Positions 9,824-19,968 of a DNA stretch of 64,000 bases are shown here, in pieces. The position numbers and the translations under genes were made by a program. The first letter of the stretch is position 1, and every line of letters starts with the position of its first letter. Below the pieces are notes generated by a model. It was given only the letters and a program-made list of their open reading frames with translations. It made no database searches and was not told the origin of the DNA. The DNA comes from Trachythela sp. YZ-2020 (taxonomy: Eukaryota > Cnidaria > Anthozoa > Malacalcyonacea > Clavulariidae). Location of the stretch: the NCBI GenBank assembly GCA_016169945.1, contig JADLSH010000164.1, positions 992,001 through 1,056,000 on the forward strand, given 5' to 3'.

Positions 9824-10015
9824 TGTTCTTACTCGGGGACTGTATGATTCACAAACACGCTTAGGATATAATATTTATTACAAACAATACAACATAAACC
9901 CTTGAACTATAAATTTAACGTGCAATCAACATCTAAGCGCGCCATTTTCTCCATCACAATACTATGCACAGCAAACCCTAGCAAACTGTTCGAAATTAAA
10001 TTCACCTACGTCACA
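9824..10015 (-). repeat. BEL LTR (3' LTR in element orientation)
   Basis: It starts TGTTCTTACT and ends CTACGTCACA on the plus strand. I count 8 substitutions and no indels against the right LTR, about 96% identity. The terminal TG...CA and the flanking GTAGC duplication fix the boundaries. Confidence 0.9.
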
Positions 10016-10028
10016 CTCCCCCCTGTTG
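10016..10028 (-). promoter_or_regulatory. BEL polypurine tract
   Basis: On the minus strand AACAGGGGGGAG immediately precedes the left LTR, which is the position of the plus-strand primer site in element orientation. Confidence 0.7.
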
Positions 10029-10129
10029 GCATGACCTTGACATGACGAACACTCTACAAGTCTACGACTGTTTTGAAAGTTCATGTTTGCTTCTTATATA
10101 AAACACTTAAATATAAACAACTAAACTAA

Positions 10130-10583
10130 CTAGACATCGTTCATGTCCTTAATCCAACGTCTTATCAACTGTTCACCAGCAATTGCCGCTCTACTTCTTG
10201 GTCTTACGGAATCACTCTTTACTTCGGATTCTTCCTCACTTTCCACGAATTTACAGTTGATCTCCAGAGGGTACAACAATTGTAATGGACGCCTCAAGGT
10301 AGTAACCTTTCCCTTTTTGCTCACGACTTGTACAACAGCTCCTCTTGACCTTCCATCACTTTCCTTGCCAGCGATAAGCTCCTTTATTCTTCCAATTCTC
10401 CAGAAACTTCGCGGGTGGCTTTCATCGTGAACTAGTACGATGTCTCCCACTGCGATACAGGATTTCCCGTCTGATTTCTTAACATTCTTGTGTGCGTTTC
10501 TCAATTCTGCGAGATACTCATCTCGCCATCTCCACCAAAAGTGATCGATAACGTTGTTTAGATAGCAAACTTGTTTGTTCAAC
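10130..10583 (-). pseudogene. BEL integrase C-terminal domain (DUF5641)
   Basis: The frame contains YLNNVIDHFWWRWRDEYL, then GDIVLVHDE, RSFWRIGRIKELI and LLYPLEI. This is the DUF5641 module that ends BEL/Pao polyproteins, and it ends here with a natural-looking tail. Its upstream partner, the integrase core, is now 16 kb away at 26739-27064. About 100 residues that normally link the two are absent from both sides, implying a deletion at the copia junction. The first few codons at 10584-10594 are copia LTR, not BEL. Confidence 0.8.
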
Positions 10584-10596
10584 GGCGACTCCAACA

Positions 10597-10614
10597 GGTT
10601 ATGGGCCCAGAGCG
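10597..10614 (+). promoter_or_regulatory. Copia primer-binding site (initiator-tRNA-Met half type)
   Basis: GGTTATGGGCCCAGAGCG directly follows the LTR terminus CAACA. Drosophila copia is known to prime from an internal break of initiator tRNA-Met using a site that begins GGTTATGGGCCCAG, which this matches. It fixes the LTR boundary and the orientation. Confidence 0.75.
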
Positions 10615-10772
10615 AGAAACTTATTCGATGGAGACAAATGGAAATACAAACTATGGGAAACGAAATACATGGGTTATCTCCACGAGTGTGACTGACTATT
10701 TACTAAGAGCCGAGGCGGCCACAGCCGCATTAAAGAATGCCGGGGAAACAGTTCGCGATGCTCTCTTAATAT
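10597..10772 (+). pseudogene. Copia gag, N-terminal fragment
   Basis: After the primer site the frame contains YLLRAEAATAALKNAGE and TVRDALLI, resembling the copia gag core block. The frame ends where a TAT-repeat LINE tail begins at about 10773. The middle of gag is not seen. The zinc-knuckle part is at 22979-23160. Confidence 0.6.
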
Positions 10773-10983
10773 TAGTATTATTATTATCAAAAATTTACAT
10801 AGCGCATAATAGAGAAAATTCTATGCGCTTTACAATGGTATATAGTTCAACTAGAAGAAAAATTAAGAAGAATTACAGCTATTACATCAATCACTAAAAA
10901 ATACAAATCTGTTAAAACTATCAATAAAATATGTACATCGAGACTATTCCTTTAAGAACAGAAATAAATTTTAAACAAGTGTG
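10773..10983 (-). mobile_element. 3' end of a minus-strand LINE or LINE-derived SINE
   Basis: TATTATTATTAT followed by TTTACATAGCGC and CTATGCGCTTTACAATGG reads, on the minus strand, as a 3' end of the kind CATTGTAAAGCGC, then GCGCTATGTAAA, then a TAA-type microsatellite. This is typical of L2/CR1 tails. It breaks copia gag. It may be the 3' end of LINE C (21401-22660), now separated by the hAT element. Confidence 0.5.
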
Positions 10984-11339
10984 TTTTCAGTCAGGGCCGT
11001 CGCGAGCGGGGGGTGTGGGGGGTGCTTCACCCCCCCAATAATTTTGTACTAGTCGGCCCAGTCAGCAAATTGCTCCGACATTAATTGTTCGGCAAGTCAC
11101 GAAATCGGCATTCAGCGAATTGTTAAAGTGAAAAAACTTACGAACATGTAGGCGTTAAAGCAACAACTTTTGCCTTAGGATTTAAAATAATGGTTTGTAC
11201 AAATTGTGGCCTTATGCCAAAACCACATTAGTTCATCTCGATGTGTCGTCATTTAATCGTCGAAAATCGACGGGAGGCTGCCCTTCAAGTTGTTTAACAA
11301 TTATGCGCGGTTCAATTAAAACCCAAAAGAAAAAGGATA

Positions 11340-11609
11340 AAACTTCAGTGTCTTGAATGTAATTCGATTTTTGACGACAATTATCGTAAGAGGCACAAGC
11401 AAACTTGCCATCAGGGCAAGCGAGTACGAGTAGCACACAAAGACGCGCCAGCTAATCCGTTTGAGGCTGCAAAACGCAGTCAAAGCCAAAGGGAATATTG
11501 TGATAAGTCGCAAGACCCTCAAGAAGACGACACAGCAACAGACACAAGAGAGGAAGACGTAGAGAAGGACGAACCGCCATGCGGCAAGAACAGACCTTGT
11601 GTTCTTTAA
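11340..11609 (+). pseudogene. hAT transposase N-terminal zinc-finger fragment
   Basis: The frame reads LQCLECNSIFDD, then RKRHKQTCHQGKRV, then NPFEAAKRSQ and an acidic tail, ending at TAA 11607-11609. The C-x2-C...H-x4-C/H spacing resembles the N-terminal finger of ZMYM-like hAT transposases. One extra A near 11339-11342 separates it from an upstream ATG-containing frame at about 11303. The RNase H core and dimerisation domain are absent, so the element was non-autonomous or internally deleted. Confidence 0.5.
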
Positions 11610-11612
11610 CAA

Positions 11613-11945
11613 AATTGTTGTTAACTCAGCTTACAGTTTTGACAGGCATACGTGCTGCATACAGCGGTGGATTACATATCTGTTTACTCGCTTTCCAACG
11701 CATAAAATTTAAACGCTTGGAAAATCGCGTCATACGAAAGCCTGTTTAGCGCTATCCACCACTAAGATTGTCTTACGACTGCTCAAAATATAAAAATATT
11801 CATCTTAGTTGTTTATTTGTCTATTTGGTGCCTGGGGATACAATCCCAGTTACTCGGATAATGATAATAATAATCGGATGGCATTGTAGGAATGTGCGTC
11901 TGCACCGCAGGCTGAGAAACTCGTTACTCAATCTCAATTTAGGAC
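11613..11945. other. hAT backbone, non-coding
   Basis: This is sequence between the zinc-finger fragment and the TTAA element. No motif is recognised. It presumably represents hAT intron or spacer. Confidence 0.4.
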
Positions 11946-11949
11946 TTAA

Positions 11950-14367
11950 CTCATTAACTGGCAATGCGCCCAGATGCGCCCTGGAATTGGCAAGGGGGTA
12001 ACTGGCAATGCGCCCTAGATTGGCTTGTCAACTTCCGGGCACGATGGCCAAGCACGTGTTTGACAGGTTGCCTAGCAACCAATACGAATATACAATGCGA
12101 AACACGAGCTTTCCAACGACACATTGGGCGAGGAAATTGATTGAAAACTCGCAAAGATTTTCAAGTTTAAAATTCTATTTTTTTACAAAAACTTTACGCA
12201 ATGGCTATATGTTACAAGAAGGGAATTTACAGCAAGTTTTAAGGGCAAAAAAGAAGAGGATTTTCAAGAGTTCAACACAGAAAATTTGGTCCAAAACGAA
12301 AGGGAATGTCTCGACGTTTTTGGTCAAGTTCTTGTCGAAATCCATTCGCGAGATTTTGAGCCGAAAACATGGGTATTTTGTAAATTTTATGGAAAATAAT
12401 AGTCGGAAATCACAAGGAACACGAACACCAAACACAAGTGAGTAGATACGATCTTTTTTGAGCCTGTTTTTGAATAGAAAAGTTTTGAAAAAACTCCCAA
12501 AATTCGACAGCATTTTAGCAGGTTAAATCTAGTTTAAAATTATCCTTTTTGAAGAACTGTTCGTGCATGTTTATGGCATTATTTGACTGTTTTCGTAACC
12601 CTTCTGTTGGTCTTCTTGTCCAAGTTGTGAATTTAGCAAAAGTGTATTCAAACCACTACACATTTTACCTACTATGTGCGCATGTCGTCTTTTTGGCATG
12701 AATACTCCTAGTAAAATCACATTAAAACTAAGTAGAATGATCCACAATGACCGTTCCATCTATTTTTGTAAATTTCGTCTTAAAACGACCACTAATTTCA
12801 GAGATATTGTGGCTTAAAACCAGTGTATTGAATTAATGCGGGTGTCTGCGGTGTCTGCGAATTCTCAAAAACTTGACAGCCGATTTCAAAAGCTTCTAAA
12901 ATGCTTTTTTATGGATTTTTATATCCCCATAAAACTTTAAATCGATAAAGCTCATCATAAAATTAGTGTAAACTCGTTTTCTAAGAACTACACATTGAGC
13001 ACTTGAAGAGAAAGATGTAAAATACGTCAGGACACCTGTTTGCAAAATGCCGGTTCCTCGCTGCAATGGCTTCCTTTGCAGGAAGCAATGAAATTGATGC
13101 CCTTTCCAAAATCGGTATTTAGCAGCTATTTCGGACCCAATGTTCACTAATTTATCATGAAATCGTTTTAATAGAAGACTTTTAATAATACTCATGGGAT
13201 ATTTCGTTATTTTGTCAAATAAAAGCTATATTTTGAGGTGTTTATCGTTTCAAAAGTGCACGCGCGAAAATATGGAAGCTACGTGTTTACTCCCGTCTGA
13301 AAAGCAACCAGATATTGAGGACCTTATTTCATCATTTTACAGAAATATAGAACACCTAAATATTAAATTGTGCATTTCATTGGAGTATGAAGATTGTATT
13401 TTTACACGATTGTTCTCTTTTACGACCTATTTCATTTCTTGCTTTTTGAGCCAGAATTCAAAAAGAAGCCGGCTGTCTGCCATTATCTTGTCTTATGAGT
13501 AGACTACAGATGCGCAAACATTTTTGGGCACAAAAAAATCGCTGTTTTCTCAACAGAAACACAAGAAAATTGAGCTAAAGTTCTTACCTGGTGTAAAGTT
13601 AAGATATTTTTCACTTTGTGGATGACTTTTAGTGCTTTGAGTAGAGAAATGAACAGCTTTTTGTTTTGTCACCGCAAATTGCGTTTGAATATGTCGGTTG
13701 TCGAAGTCTGGTTTAAAAACACCTCCCCAAATGCCCGCTTTTCTCACTCTTTTCATCCTTTGTTTATATTAAAACAGATAAATTCTTGTACTATTTGTTT
13801 TATCAAATATATTTGTGTGAATTTAAAACTTCGAGGAGTACCCAATCACTGCGTTTTGGCTTATAGATGTTTTGACCCGTGAACAACAACCTACTCTTCT
13901 CCGTTTTATGTTGTAAACATGAGGTCCTGGACTAGGCTCAAGAGAATTTATTTTAATTTTTGATCATTTTCTAATTTATATCCTAAAAGATGAAAATTAG
14001 TTTTAATAAAAATATGTACCAACCCAGCAATTTAATCTGTTTTTTGCCATTTATGTAGGGTTATGGAGATATTGCCCTTCAGATATTAGGTGTCATGAGG
14101 GGCAAAATGTTAGTGCTATAAAATTTACCCAAACCAAAAATTCTCACTCAAAAATATTAATTATCTATTTACGAATGCAAGCTCATTTAAACTAAATTAG
14201 GTCAATTATATATCACTCTTGTCTGATTCGAAAAATCAGAAAGTTTTATAGAAAGGTTTTTGAGATATTGCCAATTTTATGATTGCCCACAAATTCAATG
14301 AAGAATTCGCCATATTGCTTGCCAGTTAAAGGGGTAGAAATGTTGCAACAGTCTGCCAGTTAATGAG
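11950..14367. mobile_element. TTAA-flanked non-autonomous transposon, 2.4 kb
   Basis: Perfect inverted termini CTCATTAACTGGCA and complement are flanked by TTAA at 11946-11949 and 14368-14371. Near the left end TAACTGGCAATGCGCCC recurs (about 11955 and 12000) as a subterminal direct repeat. The interior is AT-rich with only short, unrecognised frames on both strands. TTAA target sites are used by piggyBac and Kolobok. Without a transposase I cannot choose between them. Confidence 0.75.
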
Positions 14368-14371
14368 TTAA

Positions 14372-14899
14372 TATTTAAAATACGTTATAATAAATTATTC
14401 ATCTATTAAAAATCCATATATTAGTCAGATTGATGCTTACGGCTCCCGTGACAGTGGCGTCAAACAAACGTTCATTCAGTCAATTGAAGTTTGTGAAGAA
14501 CAAACTACGCACGTCAATGAGTGACTGACTGGTCTTATGCTTTTAACCTGCGAGAGAGTCAGAGAGACCTTACAGACACTCTTAACTTGAAGAAAGTTGC
14601 AAAAGAGTGGAGCCTGTTGAAGAAGAGACGAGTTGTAATATACTAAACATTGGCAAATGCCGAACGTTAGAAATCGAGATATAGACTAATACACTTTGAG
14701 TTAAACAGTAATTCACAAAGAATGTGTGAACAGTTTTCTAGCCATATATTATTTTGTATCTTTTTATCTATATATCCTGCATCTTCAAGAGAACAGTATA
14801 TTAACTAATTTGATAGTATAACTGATATATACGGATAGTATAACTGTACATTAAATGACTCATTAATGATCATCGCACACAATGTGGCTATTGTGGCAT
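14372..14899. other. hAT backbone, non-coding
   Basis: No coding motif is seen between the TTAA element and the 3' tail of LINE B. By position it belongs to the interior of the 10992-19226 hAT element. Confidence 0.4.
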
Positions 14900-15127
14900 A
14901 ATTATTTATTATTATTATTATTATTTACAAATATTTTACAATGGTAGCCCTTCAGAACACCTATGATCTGTTTTTCAAGAGGCCGTTTGAAACTGCTATT
15001 ACATAATATTATTAGAAAACAAGAATGAAACCTAGTCAAATGCACACATAAGTATAAAATTATCACACTATTAAAAATATTTAAAAAGGAAAATTATTAC
15101 ATGCAGATAGAACATATGTAGCTAGAT

Positions 15128-15740
15128 CTATTTAATGTTACTGTTTTCTCTGAGAGACGTCTTGAATTGACCTGTCGACATTTCATTTGTCTTAACCTTA
15201 TTTGGCAAGTCATTCCAGCATTTTGCTCCTGTGTAACTAAAGCTTTTTTTCAGGAAATTTGTTCTAGGTTTATTTAGCTGAAAATTAAGCCCGTTACTTC
15301 TAAGTTGATACTTTTCATTATTAGATAAACTGAACATATTAGCCATATTTTCCGGCACTTCCTTATTTTTAACATTAAACATAAGTGTAGCTTTCTGAAT
15401 ATCTCTCCTTTCCTTAAGTGTTTGCCAACCAAGTTCTCTCAAAAGGTCTCTTGATCGGATCTCGTATGATTTACCCGTAATTATTCTTGCCGCTCTGTTT
15501 TGCATTTTCTGCATATTATCAAGCAAATAGCTACTACAATTATCCCAGACCATGCTACAATAATCAAAGTAAGGAAGAACCAATGACTTATATACTGTGA
15601 TCAAAATTTCTTTTGGCACAACCTGCTTAAGTTGCCTTAGCATACCTAATCCTTTAGAAACTTTTTTTATTACATTACCAACATGCTCATTCCATAAAAG
15701 CTGGTCATCAACAACGATCCCCAAGGTTTTGCATTGTTTT
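15128..15740 (-). pseudogene. LINE B reverse transcriptase C-terminal region, frame-shifted
   Basis: The frame contains LGIVVDDQLLWNEHV, ITVYKSLVLPYFDYCS, VWDN and NRAARIITGK, the usual region after the thumb of Jockey-superfamily LINEs. It ends with CWNDLPNKVK and FKTSL. It continues the 15741-17096 frame but is shifted by one base at a seven-A run (about 15760). This could be a real mutation or a sequencing error. Confidence 0.8.
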
Positions 15741-17096
15741 ACACGTTTGATGTTTGTATCTGCTTTTTTTATTAAGGGATCGATCGATGCTATTTAGTTT
15801 ACTTCTTGAGCCTATTATCATGTATTCTGTTTTATCTTTGTTTAGGGTCAATTTGTTGCTAATTAGCCATTGATGTACACATTCCAAATTTTTATTCAGA
15901 TTTTCCTCTAATTCGTCAATCGATCTGGCTGTGGCAGTTAAATTAGTATCATCAGCAAACATGCTTGCCGAAGCACCATCCATGCATTTTGGCAAATCAT
16001 TAATATAAACTAAAAATAATAGGGGCCCCAAATTCGACCCCTGTGGTACTCCACATGTTATAGCACATTGCCTCGACATTGCCTGATTACTTTTACATAT
16101 TTGTTTTCTGTTACTCAAATACGATCTAAACCAATCCAATGTTAATCCGTGAATTCCATAAATTGATAATTTTTTAATCAAAATATCATGATCTACACAA
16201 TCAAATGCTTTCTTCAAATCCAAAAATATAACTCCATTCAATAGCCCTTTATCCATGTTTATATACCAACTATTTGTAACTCCTAATAGGGATGTTTGTG
16301 TTGACTGTTTTTTCCTAAAACCTGCTTGCTGTTTTGTTAGAATGTTGTTGTTTTCTAGATATGCAGAAAGTTGTAGAAATATTAATTTTTCGAAAACTTT
16401 TGTAATTACTGACAAAATGGATATTGGCCGGTAATTATTGCAGTCATTTCTATTTCCTGTTTTATAAATTGGTGAGACTATTGCAATTTTCAAATCATCT
16501 GGAAAAATACCAGTACTGATTGATTTGTTAAAGATTTGAGTCAGAGAAGCAACGATTTCTTCCGCTGCATCTTTTATTAACTTAGGAGGAATCCTATCGT
16601 GTCCAGTGGATTTCGATGCTTTAATACTCTTAAGTATTTTCATCATATCATGTTCATTTACTGTCTCTAATTGAAATTCAGTGTCTTGAACAGATACGTA
16701 GCTATCAGCTGGTTTTGATAAATTAGAAATACTTTTAGCTAAATTAGGCCCAATTTTCGAAAAGTGATCATTGAGGGTGTTTGCTATATCTCGTGCATCG
16801 GTGATAGTTGTATCATTTATGATCAATTCCTTGATGTCTGTCGTCTTAGATTTTTTATTGACTACCTTGTTAATCGTTTTCCACATTTCTTTCGGGTTTT
16901 TGGAAGTGTCTTTGAAACATTTCAAGTAATATTTTGTCTTAGTTGATTTAATCTTTCTGGAGAGTGCATTTCTAGCCTGTTTATATGCTTGGTGAATGCT
17001 GGGGGAGCCTGTCTGAACAGCTTTCTTTTTAAGATAATCTCGATGTCGCATATGTTTCATTATGTCATCAGTAAGCCATGGCGTATATTCACTTCT
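15741..17096 (-). pseudogene. LINE B reverse transcriptase
   Basis: The frame runs from the linker (LKKKAVQTGSPSIHQAY) through the GHDRIPPKL and NYRPISILSV blocks. Motif A is FLDLKKAFDCVDHDIL, motif B is [20 protein letters not shown] and motif C is FADDTNL with both Asp present. The thumb is QWLISNKLTLNKDKTEYM. All catalytic residues are intact over about 450 codons. Its true N-terminus joins the endonuclease frame at 17563 once the MITE is removed. It would copy the LINE RNA at a nicked target site in the nucleus. Confidence 0.88.
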
Positions 17097-17104
17097 TACC
17101 CTCC

Positions 17105-17554
17105 CAGAGAGGGGGGCCGAAAAAATTTTGGGGGGGCCAACTCAAAAACGTAAATTATAACCAGCATGCCCATTTTGTATGTGTCGACGGGGGGGGGGGG
17201 GGGGCAACGGTGAAAAATATTTTCCCGGACAACTTACGTGCTCATATGTTCCGACTTTTGTGCCGACTCGTATTTTTTGTGCCGACTCAAATCTCGCTTC
17301 TGCCCACTAAATCTCCAAATACAATTCATGGGGGGGTTAGACACCCCCCCAAACCCCCCCGTAGATACGGTCCTGGCTGAAATACGCCCAAATTCTCAAA
17401 ACATCATGTAGTAAAAGTAAAATATTATATTTGCATGACGTATAGCGTGAGAAAATAATAAAAATATTTTGCTAGTCACAATTTTATCAAGGGGGGCCGA
17501 GAATTTCGCCAGAGGGGGCCCGGCCCCCGGGCCCCCCCTCTAGCTACGTCTCTG
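17105..17554. mobile_element. hAT-type MITE inside LINE B
   Basis: A 450-bp insertion begins CAGAGAGGGGGGCC and ends with the complement of CAGAGACGTAGCTAGAGG. It is flanked by the perfect 8-bp duplication TACCCTCC (17097-17104, 17555-17562). Its interior has very long G runs (about 17180-17200 and 17330-17345) and an internal hAT-like end facing out at about 17380 (complement of CAGGACCGTATCTACGGG). That suggests a composite of two hAT ends. It has no coding capacity. It splits LINE B ORF2 between endonuclease and reverse transcriptase. Confidence 0.85.
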
Positions 17555-17562
17555 TACCCTCC

Positions 17563-18544
17563 TGGTTATTGGTGGTGCGTGACTATCAGCCACCATTAAA
17601 AATTTTGTTTTCCAATCATGCCAAAGATCATTCGGATTTTCATTATTAAAAACACTGGTTGAAAATATATCTTTTAAATCAGACTTGAATAATGGAATGT
17701 TGTAATACTTATATTGTCTAGTATTGACCATTTTTGGTGGTCTACGTGGTACAGAAATTTTCCTATGCACATAGACCATACTGTGATCGCTGATTCCTAC
17801 ATGTTCTACCCCAGATTTTATAATCAAGTCAGGTTTATTGCTGAATACTAAATCAATTAAGCTTTTTGTGTTACTGGTAACCCGTGTTGGGCTTTCTATA
17901 AGTTGTTCAAGTTGATACATTTCTGACAGCTCAACCAGTCTATTAGTGTGTGGTTGTTTTCGTTCCCTATGTGTTAGCCAGTCACAGTTGAAATCACCAA
18001 TATAAATTGATTCTTTATTTTCCGCATCCATTCTTTGGATGCATAATTCATAATCATCAAATGCTTGGATTGGGGTATTTGGTGGTCTATACCAAGTATT
18101 TATCAAGAACGATTTTGCTTTTGGTTTAAAAATTTCAACTGTTATTGTTTCAAGAGTGTCAATTGTTAAATCGTTCCTTGTTTTAAAATTGATAGTATCT
18201 CTTATATATAAGGCAACACCCCCTCCATTGCGATTTCTGTCCTTCCGCACCCATTCATATCCGTTGATGGTAATATCTCCATCACTAATTGTATCATCTA
18301 GCATTGTTTCGTTCACACTAATTATGTCAAATTGTTTATTGATTAAGTATATTCGAAATTCATCAATATGCTTAATCAAACTTCTGATATTTAAGTGACC
18401 TATCTTGAAACCCCTGGCTTTATTATGCACCTGTGGTTGGCCAACACTTGTTCGAGTTTTATTATCTAGTTCGCATTCCTTATTTGTTTTATTTGCCTCT
18501 TTATTTGAAAAAGATTGATTAATTATATTATCTGGACAATGCAA
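17563..18544 (-). pseudogene. LINE B endonuclease
   Basis: The frame shows IGHLNIRSLIKHIDEF (Asn of the first block), SVNETML (catalytic Glu), NGGGVALYIR, NTWYRPPNTP, YIGDFNCDWL (GDFN), SLIDLVF and GISDHSMV (SDH catalytic block). All the usual apurinic-type endonuclease motifs are present. It should continue directly into the reverse transcriptase. It now runs into the MITE and stops at about 17540. The start Met at 18544 follows the ORF1 stop by about 35 bp. Confidence 0.85.
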
Positions 18545-18578
18545 AACGTTCTCAGAGAGATCAACAAGTCAATTATCA

Positions 18579-19137
18579 TTAGTAGTTTATAATATTCAAT
18601 GCAAACAAAGAAGTCCCAACTCTATTTAAATGCAGTCCAAACGAATTCAAATGTTTACTTCCTACATTATTATGCTTGATAAGACCCATATTATGTTTCT
18701 TACAATAATTAAACAGTAATTTGTTTACTTCCCTGATATTTGCTTGAAGATCCATATGATCATTTCTTTGGATAACCTCTGATATTATTATCCTTGTCTT
18801 GGGATGGCTTGTGGTTACATCTTGACATATATTCTTGATAGCATTTACGACTTTGTTTGGCTTCTTACTCATAACATCATTAGTCCCAACGTGTAGGATA
18901 AGTTTATCCGGCTTCTTATTCAGACAGGGCTTTACGTAATGTCTCATTGCGTCTGCATCAGCCCCACGATAAGTTTCGATGTTAACTTTTGTTCGATTGT
19001 CTTTCTTAATTGACTTTGCAAGCCTTCGACCGTCTAGATGTTTCGTCATCGAGTCACCAATGATTATCGTTGTTGGCGTAGTCGAGTTTATCTCTTCCCT
19101 TCTCTTAAAGTCAAATGAAAATTTGTAGTTTCCAGAT
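18579..19137 (-). CDS. LINE B ORF1, SGNH-hydrolase domain, 5'-truncated
   Basis: The open frame shows IIIGDSMTKHL (GDS, nucleophile Ser block I) at about 19040-19070, LILHVGTNDV (GxND block III) and GLHLNRVG (block V His), a complete SGNH/GDSL catalytic signature. CR1 ORF1 proteins often carry this esterase. Its role in retrotransposition is not settled. The frame is open to about 19137, where hAT sequence begins, so the N-terminal half is lost. The ATG at 19049 falls after the GDS motif and is not the real start. Confidence 0.8.
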
Positions 19138-19234
19138 TTTAGAAAAAGTCGGCAAATTCATCTTGCATCACTCGGCAATTTGACCCTCGACACCCCCCCA
19201 ATCCATATCCCTTCGCAACGGCCCTGTTTTCAGT

Positions 19235-19784
19235 CTAGATTTAAAAACCTGTACACTTGGTGCTAATTAGCCTCCTTTAATCTTTAAGTTCAGCTTTTTT
19301 GGACAATTTAAACATGTATAAAAGACTTGGTTGAGGTTTTAGAATGTTTGTCGGTAATTTTTCGTGTACTGTATACACATGATATATATATTTGATGCTG
19401 TAAATCTTTTATTAACAAGCATATTAAAAGGTAGATTTGGTATTTCTATACAATGATAATCATTAAATTTTAAATTATAATTTTTTTATGAATCACATAA
19501 TTATATAGTTTGTGCCATATATATTAAAAACTCTACTGTGGCAGTCTGTCTACTCTGATTGCTTCATATACATAGAAACCAATTCAAACCACAAGGGGAA
19601 TTTTCTATTTTTCTTTCTTTCTATTTGCATGGCAGGCACAATTTCTTAATATAGTATCATTTGCTATGTACAGTTTTTGGTTTCTAAGAAGATGGAAAGT
19701 GGGTTAATTCATTATTAAAATGAAAGTATCATAGTACAACTGTACAAGTCAATATAGTGCAAAAAAATCTTTGAAGTTTACCTT
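19235..19784. other. Non-coding sequence right of the hAT element
   Basis: AT-rich sequence with no recognisable frame. It directly continues from the TTTTCAGT duplication and so was once contiguous with about 10773-10983. Confidence 0.4.
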
Positions 19785-19845
19785 ATCACAACCCACACAC
19801 CCGATAACCTATATATACAGAACTTACGGTTGCAGCTCAGCAACT

Positions 19846-19968
19846 GGCCTCTGTAGCTCAGTTGGTTAGAGCGCTGCACCGGCATCGCAGGGCTGTGTGT
19901 TCAATTCCTGCCAAAGGACCTAGTGTTGCATTTTTTCACAACTGTTCCTGGTTAGGTCTTAAAGTGTG
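19846..19968 (+). repeat. tRNA-derived SINE, copy A
   Basis: A tRNA-like head has A box TAGCTCAGTTGG (19854-19865) and a B-box-like TTCAATTCC (about 19899-19907). It is followed by a tail GTTGCATTTTTTCACAAC and GTTCCTGGTTAGGTCT. The acceptor stem does not pair properly and there is no genomic tRNA context, so it is a SINE, not a tRNA gene. Similar copies lie at 22803-22922 and 56085-56203. Confidence 0.75.

Larger units (their letters stand above)
14900..19137 (-). mobile_element. CR1-type LINE B with SGNH ORF1, largely preserved
   Basis: On the minus strand an SGNH-hydrolase ORF1 part, an endonuclease, a reverse transcriptase and a 3' tail of ATT/TAA repeats (14901-14927 on the plus strand) appear in order. 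The SGNH (esterase) ORF1 is a known feature of CR1 elements. The 5' end is truncated at about 19137, inside ORF1. Two lesions interrupt ORF2: a hAT MITE at 17105-17554 and a one-base change in an A-run at about 15760. It is much younger-looking than LINE A. Confidence 0.85.
10992..19226 (+). mobile_element. hAT transposon carrying other insertions
   Basis: The left end is CAGGGCCGTCGCGAGC and the right end is the complement of CAGGGCCGTTGCGAAG. The perfect 8-bp duplication TTTTCAGT lies at 10984-10991 and 19227-19234. CAG-type ends with 8-bp duplications define hAT. G/C-rich subterminal runs occur at both ends. Only a zinc-finger fragment of the transposase remains (11340-11609). The rest of the interior is occupied by a TTAA element (11950-14367) and a CR1 LINE (about 14900-19137). 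Confidence 0.88.

Noticed and set aside
10143..10430. Plus-strand 95-codon frame
   Set aside because: It is antisense to the DUF5641 coding region and shows no motif.
18579..19137. Stand-alone host esterase gene
   Set aside because: The SGNH frame directly precedes the CR1 endonuclease on the same strand and ends where the LINE ends, so it is CR1 ORF1.
19846..19920. Genuine tRNA gene (also 22856-22920 and 56140-56203)
   Set aside because: The acceptor stems do not pair, a shared non-tRNA tail follows all three copies, and copy C has a damaged A box; these are SINEs.
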